Source of the DNA: Lachnospiraceae bacterium
GTDB taxonomy: Bacteria > Bacillota > Clostridia > Lachnospirales > Lachnospiraceae
Length of the DNA stretch: 64,000 bases
Direction: 5' to 3'
Assembly: GCA_902363555.1 (NCBI GenBank)
Contig: CABJAM010000002.1
Coordinates: 62,001-126,000 of the forward strand
Shown here piece after piece: positions 17,250-25,718 of the stretch. Position 1 is the first letter of the stretch, and each line of letters starts with the position of its first letter. The notes beneath the pieces are model-generated. The model was not told the DNA's origin, did not search any database, and saw only the letters and a program-made list of their open reading frames with translations. The position numbers and the translations under genes are program-made.

Positions 17250-18590
17250 CTAATAACACTCTCTTTGCGCCAGCATTTTCTTCCATTTTCCGGAGCGGTA
17301 CCGCAGGAAGCCGATCAGCGCCGAACCGGTCCAGCCCACCGGCGTGGCCCACCAGATGCCATGATACCCCCACAGTGCCGAAAATGTAAACGCCAGCACA
17401 CTGCGGGCCATGATTTCGGATATACTCATCCACACTGTCGGTGTCACATCCCCGGCACTGCGCAGAAAGTTCTGATACAGAAAAACTAACCCCAGCATAG
17501 GAGCAAACAGGGCCACCACACGGATACACTCTGCGCTGATATCCAGCACATCCACATCGCTGGAAAACATCCGTGAGAGCGCGCCCGCGCCAAAAAACAT
17601 CAGCAGCCCAACAATAATCGTATACGAAAGTGAAATGATATATCCGGCATGAAGCCCCTTCTTCACCCGCTCAAAATCCCGGGCGCCGATATTCTGGCCG
17701 CAGAAAGTAGCCACAGATGCACCAATGGAATAGCTCAGACACATCCCCACCTGCTCGCCCCGGTTTCCTATGGTATACGCCGCAATGACCGTGGAGCCGT
17801 AGGCATTGATGGCCCTTTGCATAAACATGACCGAAATAGACACGCCGCAGGAGGATAAAGCGGAAGGCACGCCAATGCGCACGATTTCCCGCACAAGCTG
17901 ACGGTCGGCGCGAAATTCCTTTTTGCCAAACCGGAGCATGGGCAGCTTCATAAAGACATAGACCACACAGACCACCGCAGAAATAAGCTGAGACAGCACC
18001 GTGGCCAGCGCCACGCCAGCCACCCCCAGATGAAAAACGATGACAAATAAAAGGTCCAGTCCCACATTCATCAGGCTGGCCGCAATAAGGATCACCAGAG
18101 GGATGACCGAATCCCCCAGCGCCCGCAGCACCGATGACATGCCATTGTACATACAGTTGGCCAGCGTTCCTAAAAACATGATCATCAGATAGGTCGCCGC
18201 ATCATCCATAATATCCGCCGGCGTTCCGAGTAAGTGCAGCAAAGGCCTGGTAAAAATGACGCCGATCACCGTCACGCCCACGCCCACACCTAAATTAACG
18301 ATAATTGCAGAAATAAATGTCTGCTTAACCAGAGCGTAATTTTTTGCACCAAAATACTGGGCCACCACCACAGACATACCATTGGTCAGCCCCACCACAA
18401 GCGCCAGCATCAGATTGAAGGCGCCGCCGCAGGTGCCCACAGCCGCCAGTGCCTGAGAGCCCACAAAATTACCGACCACAACAGAATCGACCATATTGTA
18501 GACCTGCTGGAATACATTGCCCACAAACATGGGCAATGCAAATAAGGTAATCGTTTTTATAGGACTACCGCTGGTCATATCCCGTACCAT
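17250..18590 (-). CDS. MATE family efflux transporter (first)
   Basis: 446 residues, about 12 membrane segments, usual MATE length. Both MATE repeats are visible: ALPMFVGNVFQQVYNMVDSVVVGNFVG at the start and GVPSALSSCGVSISVMFMQRAINAYGS at about residue 245. These carriers export cationic drugs or metabolites with Na+ or H+. The substrate is unknown. GAGAGGATG precedes the start. It lies 49 bp downstream of a second MATE gene on the same strand, so the pair is probably one transcript, ended by the terminator at 17083-17138. Confidence 0.93.
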   Translation of the reverse strand: MVRDMTSGSPIKTITLFALPMFVGNVFQQVYNMVDSVVVGNFVGSQALAAVGTCGGAFNLMLALVVGLTNGMSVVVAQYFGAKNYALVKQTFISAIIVNLGVGVGVTVIGVIFTRPLLHLLGTPADIMDDAATYLMIMFLGTLANCMYNGMSSVLRALGDSVIPLVILIAASLMNVGLDLLFVIVFHLGVAGVALATVLSQLISAVVCVVYVFMKLPMLRFGKKEFRADRQLVREIVRIGVPSALSSCGVSISVMFMQRAINAYGSTVIAAYTIGNRGEQVGMCLSYSIGASVATFCGQNIGARDFERVKKGLHAGYIISLSYTIIVGLLMFFGAGALSRMFSSDVDVLDISAECIRVVALFAPMLGLVFLYQNFLRSAGDVTPTVWMSISEIMARSVLAFTFSALWGYHGIWWATPVGWTGSALIGFLRYRSGKWKKMLAQRECY

Positions 18591-18639
18591 AACATCCTCT
18601 CCCGCCTAAAAATTTATATCAGTTCCCAGTAGCCGGAAT

Positions 18640-20031
18640 TTATGCCGTCTCGCCGGCCGCCGCCTTTTTAAGATAATTCTCCTCTTCCACCTTCAGCCCC
18701 TTTAAAAACCGGCTCAACAGCGGCACACAGAGGATCAGCGTGATCACATCCGCCAGCGGCTGAGTCAACTGGACGCCGTACAGCCCGATGATCCGAGGCA
18801 ATATGACAATGAGCGGCAAAAAGCAAATGCCCTGACGGCAGGCCGAAACAAAGGTGGCCAGCGCCGCCTTGCCCGTGCACTGGAACAGCATGTTACACAG
18901 CACGCTCACCGGTGAAAGGACCAGCGCCACGCACTGCGCCCGGCAGGCCAGTGTTCCGATGGCAATAACCTCCGCATCGTCCTTCCTGAAAAGCATCATT
19001 AGCTGAGGAGCGAATATAAAGCCCAAAGTCGCCAGCACCAGCATGATCCCCGTACAGCAGTACAGCGAAAATTTTATTGAGCCGCGGACCCGATCAAACT
19101 TTCTGGCGCCGTAATTATATCCAACCACCGGCTGAAATCCCTGGCCAAAGCCCAGAAGCACCGAAAGGAGCAGCATAAACACACGGCCCACAATGGACAT
19201 GGCAGCCACTGCCGCGTCACCATAAATAGCCGCATTTACATTCAAAGCCACTGTGGCCACACTGGCCAGACCCTGACGGCAGAGGGAGGGCAGGCCCGTC
19301 TTTAAAATTCCCCCGTAAACAGCCGGTTTTTTAGATAAATTGCGGATACTCAAATGGATCAGACTCTTTTTGCGTATAAAGAAGCTGAGCAGAATAAAGA
19401 AGCTGATGCACTGGCTCAGCACCGTAGCGATGGCCGCTCCGGAAATCCCCAGCTTCAGCCCGAATATAAATATAGGGTCCAAAATAATATTAATAATACC
19501 GCCGGTTGCGATGCCCACCATGGCCAGTGTAGCCTTCCCCTCGCCGCGCAGTATATTATTCAGCACAAAGGATGCGCACATGATCGATGCCCCGATGAGA
19601 ATATAGCTGGCATAATCCCTTGCATAAGGTAAAATCGTAGGTGTCGCCCCCAAAAGTGACATGAGCGGGTCCAGAAAGATCAGGCCGAAAATCGTCAGGC
19701 ATATACCAAAAGCAAAGGCACAGTAAAAGCCCGTGGCTCCCACCTCGCTGGCCTCCTTGTTTTTCTTCTGTCCTAAAAGCCTGGATAACTGGCTACCGGC
19801 TCCCATTCCCAGCATAAATCCCACGGCCTGGATAATGGCCATAATTGAAAATACAATCCCCACTGCGCCGGTGGCGCTGGTTCCCAACTGAGATACAAAA
19901 AATGTATCCGCCATGTTGTAAATTGAAGTAATGAGCATACTAATGATCGTCGGCACCGCCAGCTTTAAAATCAGCTTTGGGATCGGTGTTTCCGTCATCT
20001 TTTTATATTGCGCTTCCTCCTGCCCTGTCAT
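18640..20031 (-). CDS. MATE family efflux transporter (second)
   Basis: 463 residues, about 12 membrane segments. The N-terminal half has KLAVPTIISMLITSIYNMADTFFVSQLG and the second half KTGLPSLCRQGLASVATVALN, followed by GFGQGFQPVVGYNYGARK, a motif common to the MepA-like branch of the family. It is clearly different from the neighbouring MATE gene, so this is not a recent duplication. AAGGAGG lies about 10 nt before the ATG. It is the promoter-proximal member of the pair; an intergenic palindrome lies just upstream at 20056-20084. Confidence 0.93.
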   Translation of the reverse strand: MTGQEEAQYKKMTETPIPKLILKLAVPTIISMLITSIYNMADTFFVSQLGTSATGAVGIVFSIMAIIQAVGFMLGMGAGSQLSRLLGQKKNKEASEVGATGFYCAFAFGICLTIFGLIFLDPLMSLLGATPTILPYARDYASYILIGASIMCASFVLNNILRGEGKATLAMVGIATGGIINIILDPIFIFGLKLGISGAAIATVLSQCISFFILLSFFIRKKSLIHLSIRNLSKKPAVYGGILKTGLPSLCRQGLASVATVALNVNAAIYGDAAVAAMSIVGRVFMLLLSVLLGFGQGFQPVVGYNYGARKFDRVRGSIKFSLYCCTGIMLVLATLGFIFAPQLMMLFRKDDAEVIAIGTLACRAQCVALVLSPVSVLCNMLFQCTGKAALATFVSACRQGICFLPLIVILPRIIGLYGVQLTQPLADVITLILCVPLLSRFLKGLKVEEENYLKKAAAGETA

Positions 20032-20055
20032 AATATACCTTCCTCCTTAGAAATT

Positions 20056-20084
20056 GTAACAGTTACGGTGATCCGGACTGTTAC
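20056..20084. repeat. dispersed GTAAC palindrome, copy 1
   Basis: Perfect 8-bp arms GTAACAGT and ACTGTTAC around a 13-nt core. It belongs to an intergenic palindrome family with consensus GTAACNGTTC..GAACNGTTAC seen at five or more sites in the window. Confidence 0.6.
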
Positions 20085-20203
20085 TGAAAATTAGCATCAA
20101 AACTATTAACTACTTAAAAGTATACGGCTTTATAACAGGTGCTGTCAACGAAGTTTCAATTTCTGAAACTAAAACTGCCGCTTCACGGTTATTGTTTACA
20201 CCC

Positions 20204-20232
20204 GTTACCGTTCAGCCCGTCTGAACTGTTAC
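20204..20232. repeat. dispersed GTAAC palindrome, copy 2
   Basis: GTTACCGTTCAG and CTGAACTGTTAC face each other around a 5-nt centre; the inner six base pairs are perfect and the outer part is imperfect. Confidence 0.55.
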
Positions 20233-20326
20233 CTTACACCCAATGTGGCCGCAAAATTAATTTTATTTTCTCTTGAACCAGTTTAACCAATCCGTTATAA
20301 TTAAAGAAGGACATAAATTACAAATG

Positions 20327-20357
20327 AAGTGACTTTTGATAAATTACAGTAGATAAA
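20327..20357 (+). repeat. 31-bp direct repeat, left copy
   Basis: This matches 20926-20956 in 27 of 31 positions by hand (AAGTGA..TTGATAAA.TACAG.AGATAAA). The two copies are 599 bp apart and bracket the heptad-repeat gene at 20424-20870. Confidence 0.6.
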
Positions 20358-20423
20358 ATAGCTTTTACACTAACGGGGCGATATGCTAACTTAAAACGAT
20401 ACATAATCTTAAGGGGTGAAAAA

Positions 20424-20870
20424 ATGACGAATGACGAAAAGTTTGATTTGATTTTGTCGTCCATTGGAAAACTGACGAACAAATTTGACAGCTTAGAAAA
20501 CAAATTTGACGGCTTAGAAAACAGATTCGACAGCTTAGAAAACAGATTTGACAACTTAGAAAACAGATTTAACAACTTAGAAAACAGATTTGACAACTTG
20601 GAAAACAGATTTGATAACTTAGAAAACAAGGTTGACAAAATCGAAAACAAGGTTGACAGAATCGAAAAAGAGCAAACCCGAATTAACATGGTTATCGAAA
20701 ATGATATCAAGAAAAATATTGATATCATCATAGAAAACTATGAACCTGCAGCGAAAGCAATGGTTGAAAAAGTTGCGGACATTGACAGTTTAAAAACTAA
20801 TGTCCAATTACTTAACCGTATTGTTGCGGAACACAGTGACCGAATAGACAAAATATCTAAACCAGCCTGA
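20424..20870 (+). CDS. heptad-repeat coiled-coil protein of unknown function
   Basis: 148 residues, no family recognised. After a short MTNDEKFDLILSSIGKL start, residues about 20-85 are ten near-identical 7-residue units of the type FD(N/S)LENR, encoded by tandem 21-bp DNA units. Phe/Val and Leu fall at heptad a and d positions, which predicts a long parallel coiled coil that probably oligomerises. The tail (about 90-148) is less repetitive but still helical. There is no signal or membrane segment. AAGGGGTG sits before the ATG. The exact 21-bp periodicity makes copy-number change by slippage plausible. Flanked by 31-bp direct repeats and followed by a strong hairpin terminator. Confidence 0.75.
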   Translation: MTNDEKFDLILSSIGKLTNKFDSLENKFDGLENRFDSLENRFDNLENRFNNLENRFDNLENRFDNLENKVDKIENKVDRIEKEQTRINMVIENDIKKNIDIIIENYEPAAKAMVEKVADIDSLKTNVQLLNRIVAEHSDRIDKISKPA

Positions 20871-20925
20871 CAAAAAATATTTTCCAAGCTGGATGTGTAA
20901 AATCCAGCGCAGCACGAAAAAAAGC

Positions 20926-20956
20926 AAGTGAATATTGATAAACTACAGAAGATAAA
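20926..20956 (+). repeat. 31-bp direct repeat, right copy
   Basis: Partner of 20327-20357; same orientation, four mismatches. It lies between the coiled-coil gene and its terminator. Confidence 0.6.
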
Positions 20957-20972
20957 TGTCCTGCCCCAATCA

Positions 20973-21021
20973 AAAATACCGCTGTGAATCCTGGTAATAT
21001 CAGGCTTACAGCGGTATTTTT
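20973..21021. terminator. bidirectional intrinsic terminator
   Basis: A perfect 13-bp stem (20973-20985 with 21008-21020) with A tract before and T tract after, and a small inner CCTG..CAGG hairpin. It separates the coiled-coil gene (+) from the LacI-type gene (-). Confidence 0.88.
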
Positions 21022-21049
21022 GTATAGTGTCATCTATAACAGAAGTTTC

Positions 21050-21078
21050 GTAACCGTTCATAGGGGCCGAACTGTTAC
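21050..21078. repeat. dispersed GTAAC palindrome, copy 3
   Basis: GTAACCGTTC (21050-21059) faces GAACTGTTAC (21069-21078), 10-bp arms with one mismatch around TATAGGGGCC-like core. The rest of the gap to 21168 shows nothing else recognisable. Confidence 0.6.
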
Positions 21079-21168
21079 GGATTTTAACCAATGTGAGGGC
21101 ACGCCCGCACCGAACGCACCGCCGAGCTCGGAAAGCTCGTCGATGCGCAAATCCTCCCCGGAATCCTT

Positions 21169-22206
21169 TCAGGCCCTTTGCACAGGCGCCGTCGTCACAG
21201 ATTCTCCCTGGATCAGCTCGCCCTCAAACACGATCTGGCGCGCCCTGGATTTCTTTTTGATCATATCGAACAGCAGCTTGACCGCTGCTTTGGCCATATC
21301 GTCCGCCGGCTGGGATATGGTCGTGAGCGACGGAGAATAAAATCTTCCGCAGTCCATCCCATCGAAACCGGCGACGGAGCAATCCGCAGGGATGTTCCGT
21401 CCGTCCTCGCGCAGCGCCCGGCAGGCGCCGATGGCCATATTGTCCGCAATGGCATACACTGCGGTAAAATCACATCCACGTTCTAACATTTCCCTCATCA
21501 TTTCATAACCTTTGCGCATGCTATAAGCGCCGTCCGGCGTCTCCATATAGCACAGCAGATCCTCGTTAAATTCAATCCCGGTGTTTTCAAGCGCCTCCCG
21601 GTAGCCCTTCACCCGCAGCACACTGATACTCGTATCGTCCCTGGAGCCGCACAGCAGAGCAATTTTTTTGTGCCCTTTACTGATCAGATATTCCACGATC
21701 TTTCGGCTCTCTAAAACATCATCCACAGAAACAGTGGCATATTCGGTCCACTTCTCGTCCAGATGCACCGTCGTCAGGACAAAGGGCACCGACAGCTTGT
21801 CCAGCCGCTCCTTCGGATTGTCCGCAGAACCGCCGAGAAAAATGATCCCTTTCAGCCGCTTTTCTTTTTCCAGCGTCAGCGCCACACTGACCTCATCCTG
21901 GTCTTCATCCACGTGCTGTAACACAAACGTATATTTCTTCGCCTGAATCTCCTCCTCAAGCACCTGGATCATACCGGTGAAAAACGTATTTCCTATATTT
22001 TTCACGAGCACGGCAATGGTCTTGGCTTCCGAGCGTTTCAGGTTCCGCGCGCTGTTATTGGGCACATAATCATATTCGGCAATGGCCTGCATGATCTTCT
22101 CTTTTGTTTCTTCGTTGATATCCGGATGGTTGTTCATGGCCCGGGAGACGGTGCTCACACCGACGCCGCAGATTCTGGCAATATCCTTAATCGTTATATT
22201 TTCCAT
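21169..22206 (-). CDS. LacI-family regulator of the maltodextrin operon
   Basis: 345 residues. The N-terminal helix-turn-helix and hinge read ITIKDIARICGVGVSTVSRAMN and NNSARNLKRS, then a periplasmic-binding-like effector domain with typical FTAVYAIADNMAIGA and VAGFDGMDCGRFYSPSLTTI segments. It is the last gene after malE-malF-malG-malQ, all on the minus strand, so it is probably a MalR-type regulator responding to maltose or maltodextrins. The likely targets are the AACGTT-centred sites at 27209-27238 upstream of malE. GAGG lies about 10 nt before the start. Confidence 0.9.
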   Translation of the reverse strand: MENITIKDIARICGVGVSTVSRAMNNHPDINEETKEKIMQAIAEYDYVPNNSARNLKRSEAKTIAVLVKNIGNTFFTGMIQVLEEEIQAKKYTFVLQHVDEDQDEVSVALTLEKEKRLKGIIFLGGSADNPKERLDKLSVPFVLTTVHLDEKWTEYATVSVDDVLESRKIVEYLISKGHKKIALLCGSRDDTSISVLRVKGYREALENTGIEFNEDLLCYMETPDGAYSMRKGYEMMREMLERGCDFTAVYAIADNMAIGACRALREDGRNIPADCSVAGFDGMDCGRFYSPSLTTISQPADDMAKAAVKLLFDMIKKKSRARQIVFEGELIQGESVTTAPVQRA

Positions 22207-22300
22207 AACACCAGCCTCGATTCAATAGCTTTGCCGACCTATGCGCTGCCGCCAGATCCCTCAAACGGAAAGCGACATATTTCGACTTGTTATATCCATT

Positions 22301-23818
22301 TTACAATCTCCCGTACACTTTTGCAAGACTGTGCATTTCAATTACCAGATTTTGTGAAAATTGCCCCGGTTTTAAACGCCAGCGCCAGTTATTTCCCAGG
22401 GTAGACGGCGTATTCAGGCGGGCTCCTGCCCCCAGGCCCAGATAATCCTGCATGGGAATGACTGCCGTATCGGCCACGCTACCCAGCGCCAGGCGGATAA
22501 ATTCCTTATACAGCTCTTTTGGGTCGCGGTCATAAAGATTCAGATATCCATAGGCCAGAGCCCGGTCATCGATATTCATCTCGTCAAGCCACCCCTGGAT
22601 CGTCTGATTGTCATGGGTGCCCGTATAGACAACGCAGTTTCTGTCATACGTATAGGGCAGGTAATTGCCCGCTTCCCTGGAGTCAAAGGCAAATTCGATG
22701 ATCTTCATCCCCGGAAAGCCTGTATCCTTCACAAGCTGAATCACTGACGGCGTCAGGTAGCCCAGATCCTCGGCAATGACCGGAAGGTCTGGTATCTGCT
22801 TTTTCACTGCATTGAAAAATTCAATGCCGGGTCCTTTTTCCCAATGACCGTTGCGGGCCGTCGTCTCCCCGTAAGGGATGGAGTAATACTCATCAAACCC
22901 CCGGAAATGGTCGATGCGGACCACATCATAAAGCTTTAAGCTATAACGGATACGCCAGGTCCACCATGAAAAATCCGTCTCCCGGTGATAATCCCAGCGA
23001 TACAGCGGATTGCCCCAAAGCTGTCCGTCCGCGGCGAATCCATCCGGCGGACAGCCGGCCACTGCCACCGGCACATTATTTTCATCAAACTGGAACAGCT
23101 CCGGGTTCGCCCACGTGTCCGCGCTGTCAAACGCCACGTATATGGGCAGATCTCCGATGATCTTTACTCCCCGGTCATTGGCATATGCTTTTAGCCGCCG
23201 CCATTGACGGTCAAACTCATATTGAAGCCACTCATAAAAAGTGATCCGATCCACCAGCCGTTCTTTACAGGCCGCCATGGCCTCCGGCTTTCTGTTGCGG
23301 ATATCCGCCGGCCAGTCGCTCCAGCATTGGCCGCCAAAATCGTCCTTCACGGCCATATAAAGGGCATAGTCGTCCAGCCAGCTCTGATTGCTTTGTCGAA
23401 ATCTGTCGAACTCCGCCGCGGCCGCTGCGCCCTTATCCCCTTCGCCTTCCCCGCAAATATCCGTCTTGTACACTTCAAACGCCTGCCATAAAAGTGAATA
23501 GCGGGCCTGATATAATTTTCCATAATCCACTGACGCGCTGTCATCGCCAAAATCACAGGCATCGCAGTCCTCCCGGGTCAAAAACCCGTCCTGGACCAGT
23601 GTCTCCAAATCGATAAAGTAGGGATTCCCGGCAAAGGTGGAAAAGGACTGATAGGGGGAATCCCCGTAGCCCGTAGGTCCCAGGGGCAGTATCTGCCAGT
23701 ACTTTTGTCCGGCAGCTCTCAGTTGATCCACAAAATCATAGGCTTCCCGGGAAAACGCCCCGATACCGTATTTTGAAGGCAGGCTGGAAATGGGTAATAA
23801 AACGCCGCATGCTCTCAT
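22301..23818 (-). CDS. malQ: 4-alpha-glucanotransferase (amylomaltase, GH77)
   Basis: 505 residues, normal for MalQ, which disproportionates maltodextrins and releases glucose. N-terminal LLPISSLPSKYGIGAFS and LPLGPTGYGDSPYQSFS are typical of GH77. The catalytic nucleophile Asp is in VVRIDHFRGF, the acid/base Glu in PVIAEDLGYLT, and the third carboxylate in YTGTHDNQT. GGGAGG precedes the ATG. It lies 49 bp after malG and 94 bp before the LacI gene, fitting one maltodextrin uptake and use operon. Confidence 0.95.
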   Translation of the reverse strand: MRACGVLLPISSLPSKYGIGAFSREAYDFVDQLRAAGQKYWQILPLGPTGYGDSPYQSFSTFAGNPYFIDLETLVQDGFLTREDCDACDFGDDSASVDYGKLYQARYSLLWQAFEVYKTDICGEGEGDKGAAAAAEFDRFRQSNQSWLDDYALYMAVKDDFGGQCWSDWPADIRNRKPEAMAACKERLVDRITFYEWLQYEFDRQWRRLKAYANDRGVKIIGDLPIYVAFDSADTWANPELFQFDENNVPVAVAGCPPDGFAADGQLWGNPLYRWDYHRETDFSWWTWRIRYSLKLYDVVRIDHFRGFDEYYSIPYGETTARNGHWEKGPGIEFFNAVKKQIPDLPVIAEDLGYLTPSVIQLVKDTGFPGMKIIEFAFDSREAGNYLPYTYDRNCVVYTGTHDNQTIQGWLDEMNIDDRALAYGYLNLYDRDPKELYKEFIRLALGSVADTAVIPMQDYLGLGAGARLNTPSTLGNNWRWRLKPGQFSQNLVIEMHSLAKVYGRL

Positions 23819-23867
23819 GTTAAATGCCTCCCATCTTAAAATCTATAAAGCTTCAATGCCCATGGCA

Positions 23868-24713
23868 TCAGCCCTTCACGGCTCCGGCCACAACGCCCTC
23901 GATAATATGCTTCTGGCAGGCAATATAAAAGATGATGATCGGGATAATGGACAGCACCAGCACGCCCATCATCGCGCCCATATCCACAGAGCCATAACCG
24001 CCCTTTAAATACTGGATGGCAATGGGCAATGTCTTAAATTTCTTCATATCCAGCACCAGATACGGCAGCAGGTAGTCGTTCCACAGCCACATCGCTTCCA
24101 AAATCGCTACCGTAATACATGTCGGCTTCATAATAGGCAGTACAACCTTGAAGTAGGTCTGGAGCGGATTACAGCCATCGATCATGGCCGCCTCCTCGAT
24201 TTCCAGCGGTATGGACTTTACAAAGCCGCTGAACATGAACACCGCAAGCCCGGCGCCAAAGCCCAGATAAATAAAGATCAGGCCCCACGGATTGTCCAGA
24301 TGGAGCATATTGGCGATCTTGGACAATGGAAACATAACCATCTGAAACGGTACGACCATGGAAAACAGGCAGATATAATAAAACGTGGAAGTGAATTTAT
24401 TTTTCACCCGGCCGATATACCATGCAGCCATGGATGTGCACAGCAGGATGACCACAACCGTAAATACAGTTACAAATAAGGACCAGCCAAAGGCCTGGAA
24501 AAACCCGGTCTTTTCTATACCCCGGACATAGTTTTCAATGCCCACGAACATTTTATCCATAGCCAGTGAAAACGGGTTACGGCTGATATAAGCCTTCTTT
24601 TTAAAGGAGTTGATGAGTACAAGTACGATCGGATAAATATAAGCCAGCGAAACAAGCGTCAGGACAACGGACCAGATGGCGTATTTTACGGACATTTTTT
24701 TAGATTTAACCAT
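23868..24713 (-). CDS. malG: maltodextrin ABC transporter permease, MalG-like
   Basis: 281 residues with six membrane segments. The EAA loop reads EIEEAAMIDGCNPLQTYFKVVLPIMKP, the contact site for the ATPase. Sugar-type (CUT1) permease. The start codon overlaps the malF stop (TAATG), showing translational coupling, with AAGGAGG about 10 nt before. No ATPase gene is present in the operon, so a shared MsmK-type ATPase encoded elsewhere is expected, as is common in Firmicutes. Confidence 0.92.
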   Translation of the reverse strand: MVKSKKMSVKYAIWSVVLTLVSLAYIYPIVLVLINSFKKKAYISRNPFSLAMDKMFVGIENYVRGIEKTGFFQAFGWSLFVTVFTVVVILLCTSMAAWYIGRVKNKFTSTFYYICLFSMVVPFQMVMFPLSKIANMLHLDNPWGLIFIYLGFGAGLAVFMFSGFVKSIPLEIEEAAMIDGCNPLQTYFKVVLPIMKPTCITVAILEAMWLWNDYLLPYLVLDMKKFKTLPIAIQYLKGGYGSVDMGAMMGVLVLSIIPIIIFYIACQKHIIEGVVAGAVKG

Positions 24714-25555
24714 TACTGCTGCACCTCCTTGGAACGGGTCAGTTTATTCTGTACGACTGCGATAACCCCCACCATGAGGAAGAAGATCACAGCCTTGGCC
24801 TGGCCGACACCCTCATAGCCGGTCCTGCCATAGAAGGTATTTGTAATATTCATCGCCAGCATCTCGGTCATCTTCGACGGTTCACCATTGGTCAGCGCCA
24901 GGTTCTGATCGTAAAGCTTAAAGCCATTGGTCACAGTAAGGAAGGTACAGATCGTGATGGACGGCATAACCATGGGCAGAATGACCTTTTTTAGCACCTG
25001 CACCTTGGAAGCTCCGTCGATCTGAGCGGCCTCGATGAGATCCCCGGGAATATTCTGGATACCTGCAATATAGATAACCATCATATATCCGATCTGCTGC
25101 CAGCACATGAGGATGACCAGACCGATAAAGCCGTATTCCTCGGAATAGGTCAGTGTCCGGCTCCAGCGCATGAGAATACCATTTAAGAGTAACTGCCATA
25201 CATAGCCGAGAATAATACCGCCGATAAGATTCGGCATGAAAAACACTGTACGGAATATATTTTTGCCCCGGATCGGCTTGGTCAGCAGCATGGCCACAGC
25301 AAAGCCGATGACATTGATAAAGATCACGGTGACAATGGTAAACAGTGCGGTAAACCACAGCGAATGAACAAAGGTGGCGTCCGTAAATATTTTTGTATAA
25401 TTGATCAGGCCGACAAAGGTCGCATCAGTGATCGTCGTAAACTTGCAGAAAGACAGGTACACGCCGATAATGAACGGTGCGATAAAGAACAGGATAAACG
25501 CTACCAGTGTGGGCAGCAGAAATATCGGCCAGTATTTCTTAATATTTCTTTGCAT
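24713..25555 (-). CDS. malF: maltodextrin ABC transporter permease, MalF-like
   Basis: 280 residues, six membrane segments, EAA loop LIEAAQIDGASKVQVLKKVILPMVMP. It lacks the long periplasmic insert of the enterobacterial protein, as usual in Gram-positive CUT1 systems. GAGAGGAG precedes the ATG. The gene is separated from malE by about 160 bp that contain a terminator-like hairpin, which would lower permease expression relative to the binding protein. Confidence 0.92.
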   Translation of the reverse strand: MQRNIKKYWPIFLLPTLVAFILFFIAPFIIGVYLSFCKFTTITDATFVGLINYTKIFTDATFVHSLWFTALFTIVTVIFINVIGFAVAMLLTKPIRGKNIFRTVFFMPNLIGGIILGYVWQLLLNGILMRWSRTLTYSEEYGFIGLVILMCWQQIGYMMVIYIAGIQNIPGDLIEAAQIDGASKVQVLKKVILPMVMPSITICTFLTVTNGFKLYDQNLALTNGEPSKMTEMLAMNITNTFYGRTGYEGVGQAKAVIFFLMVGVIAVVQNKLTRSKEVQQ

Positions 25556-25614
25556 GTTTCTTCTCCTCTCGTTTCAATCTACACAGTGGCAGGGTTCGCC
25601 TTGCTGCTTTTATT

Positions 25615-25653
25615 GAAAAAAGGCAGACAGTACGTAAACGCTTCTGCCTGCCT
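25615..25653 (-). terminator. attenuator hairpin between malE and malF
   Basis: On the minus strand AAGGCAGGCAG (25653-25643) pairs with CTGTCTGCCTT (25630-25620) with one mismatch and is followed by a run of T. Placed between the binding-protein and permease genes it should terminate part of the transcripts. Confidence 0.75.
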
Positions 25654-25718
25654 TAAATTCATACCGGAAAGCCGGTACAATTATGGTTACTGTTTAATGA
25701 TGTTATCAATTGGTTAAA

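Noticed and set aside
17250..20031. Recent tandem duplication of MATE genes
   Set aside because: The two proteins differ throughout and belong to different MATE branches by motif, so they are neighbours rather than fresh copies.
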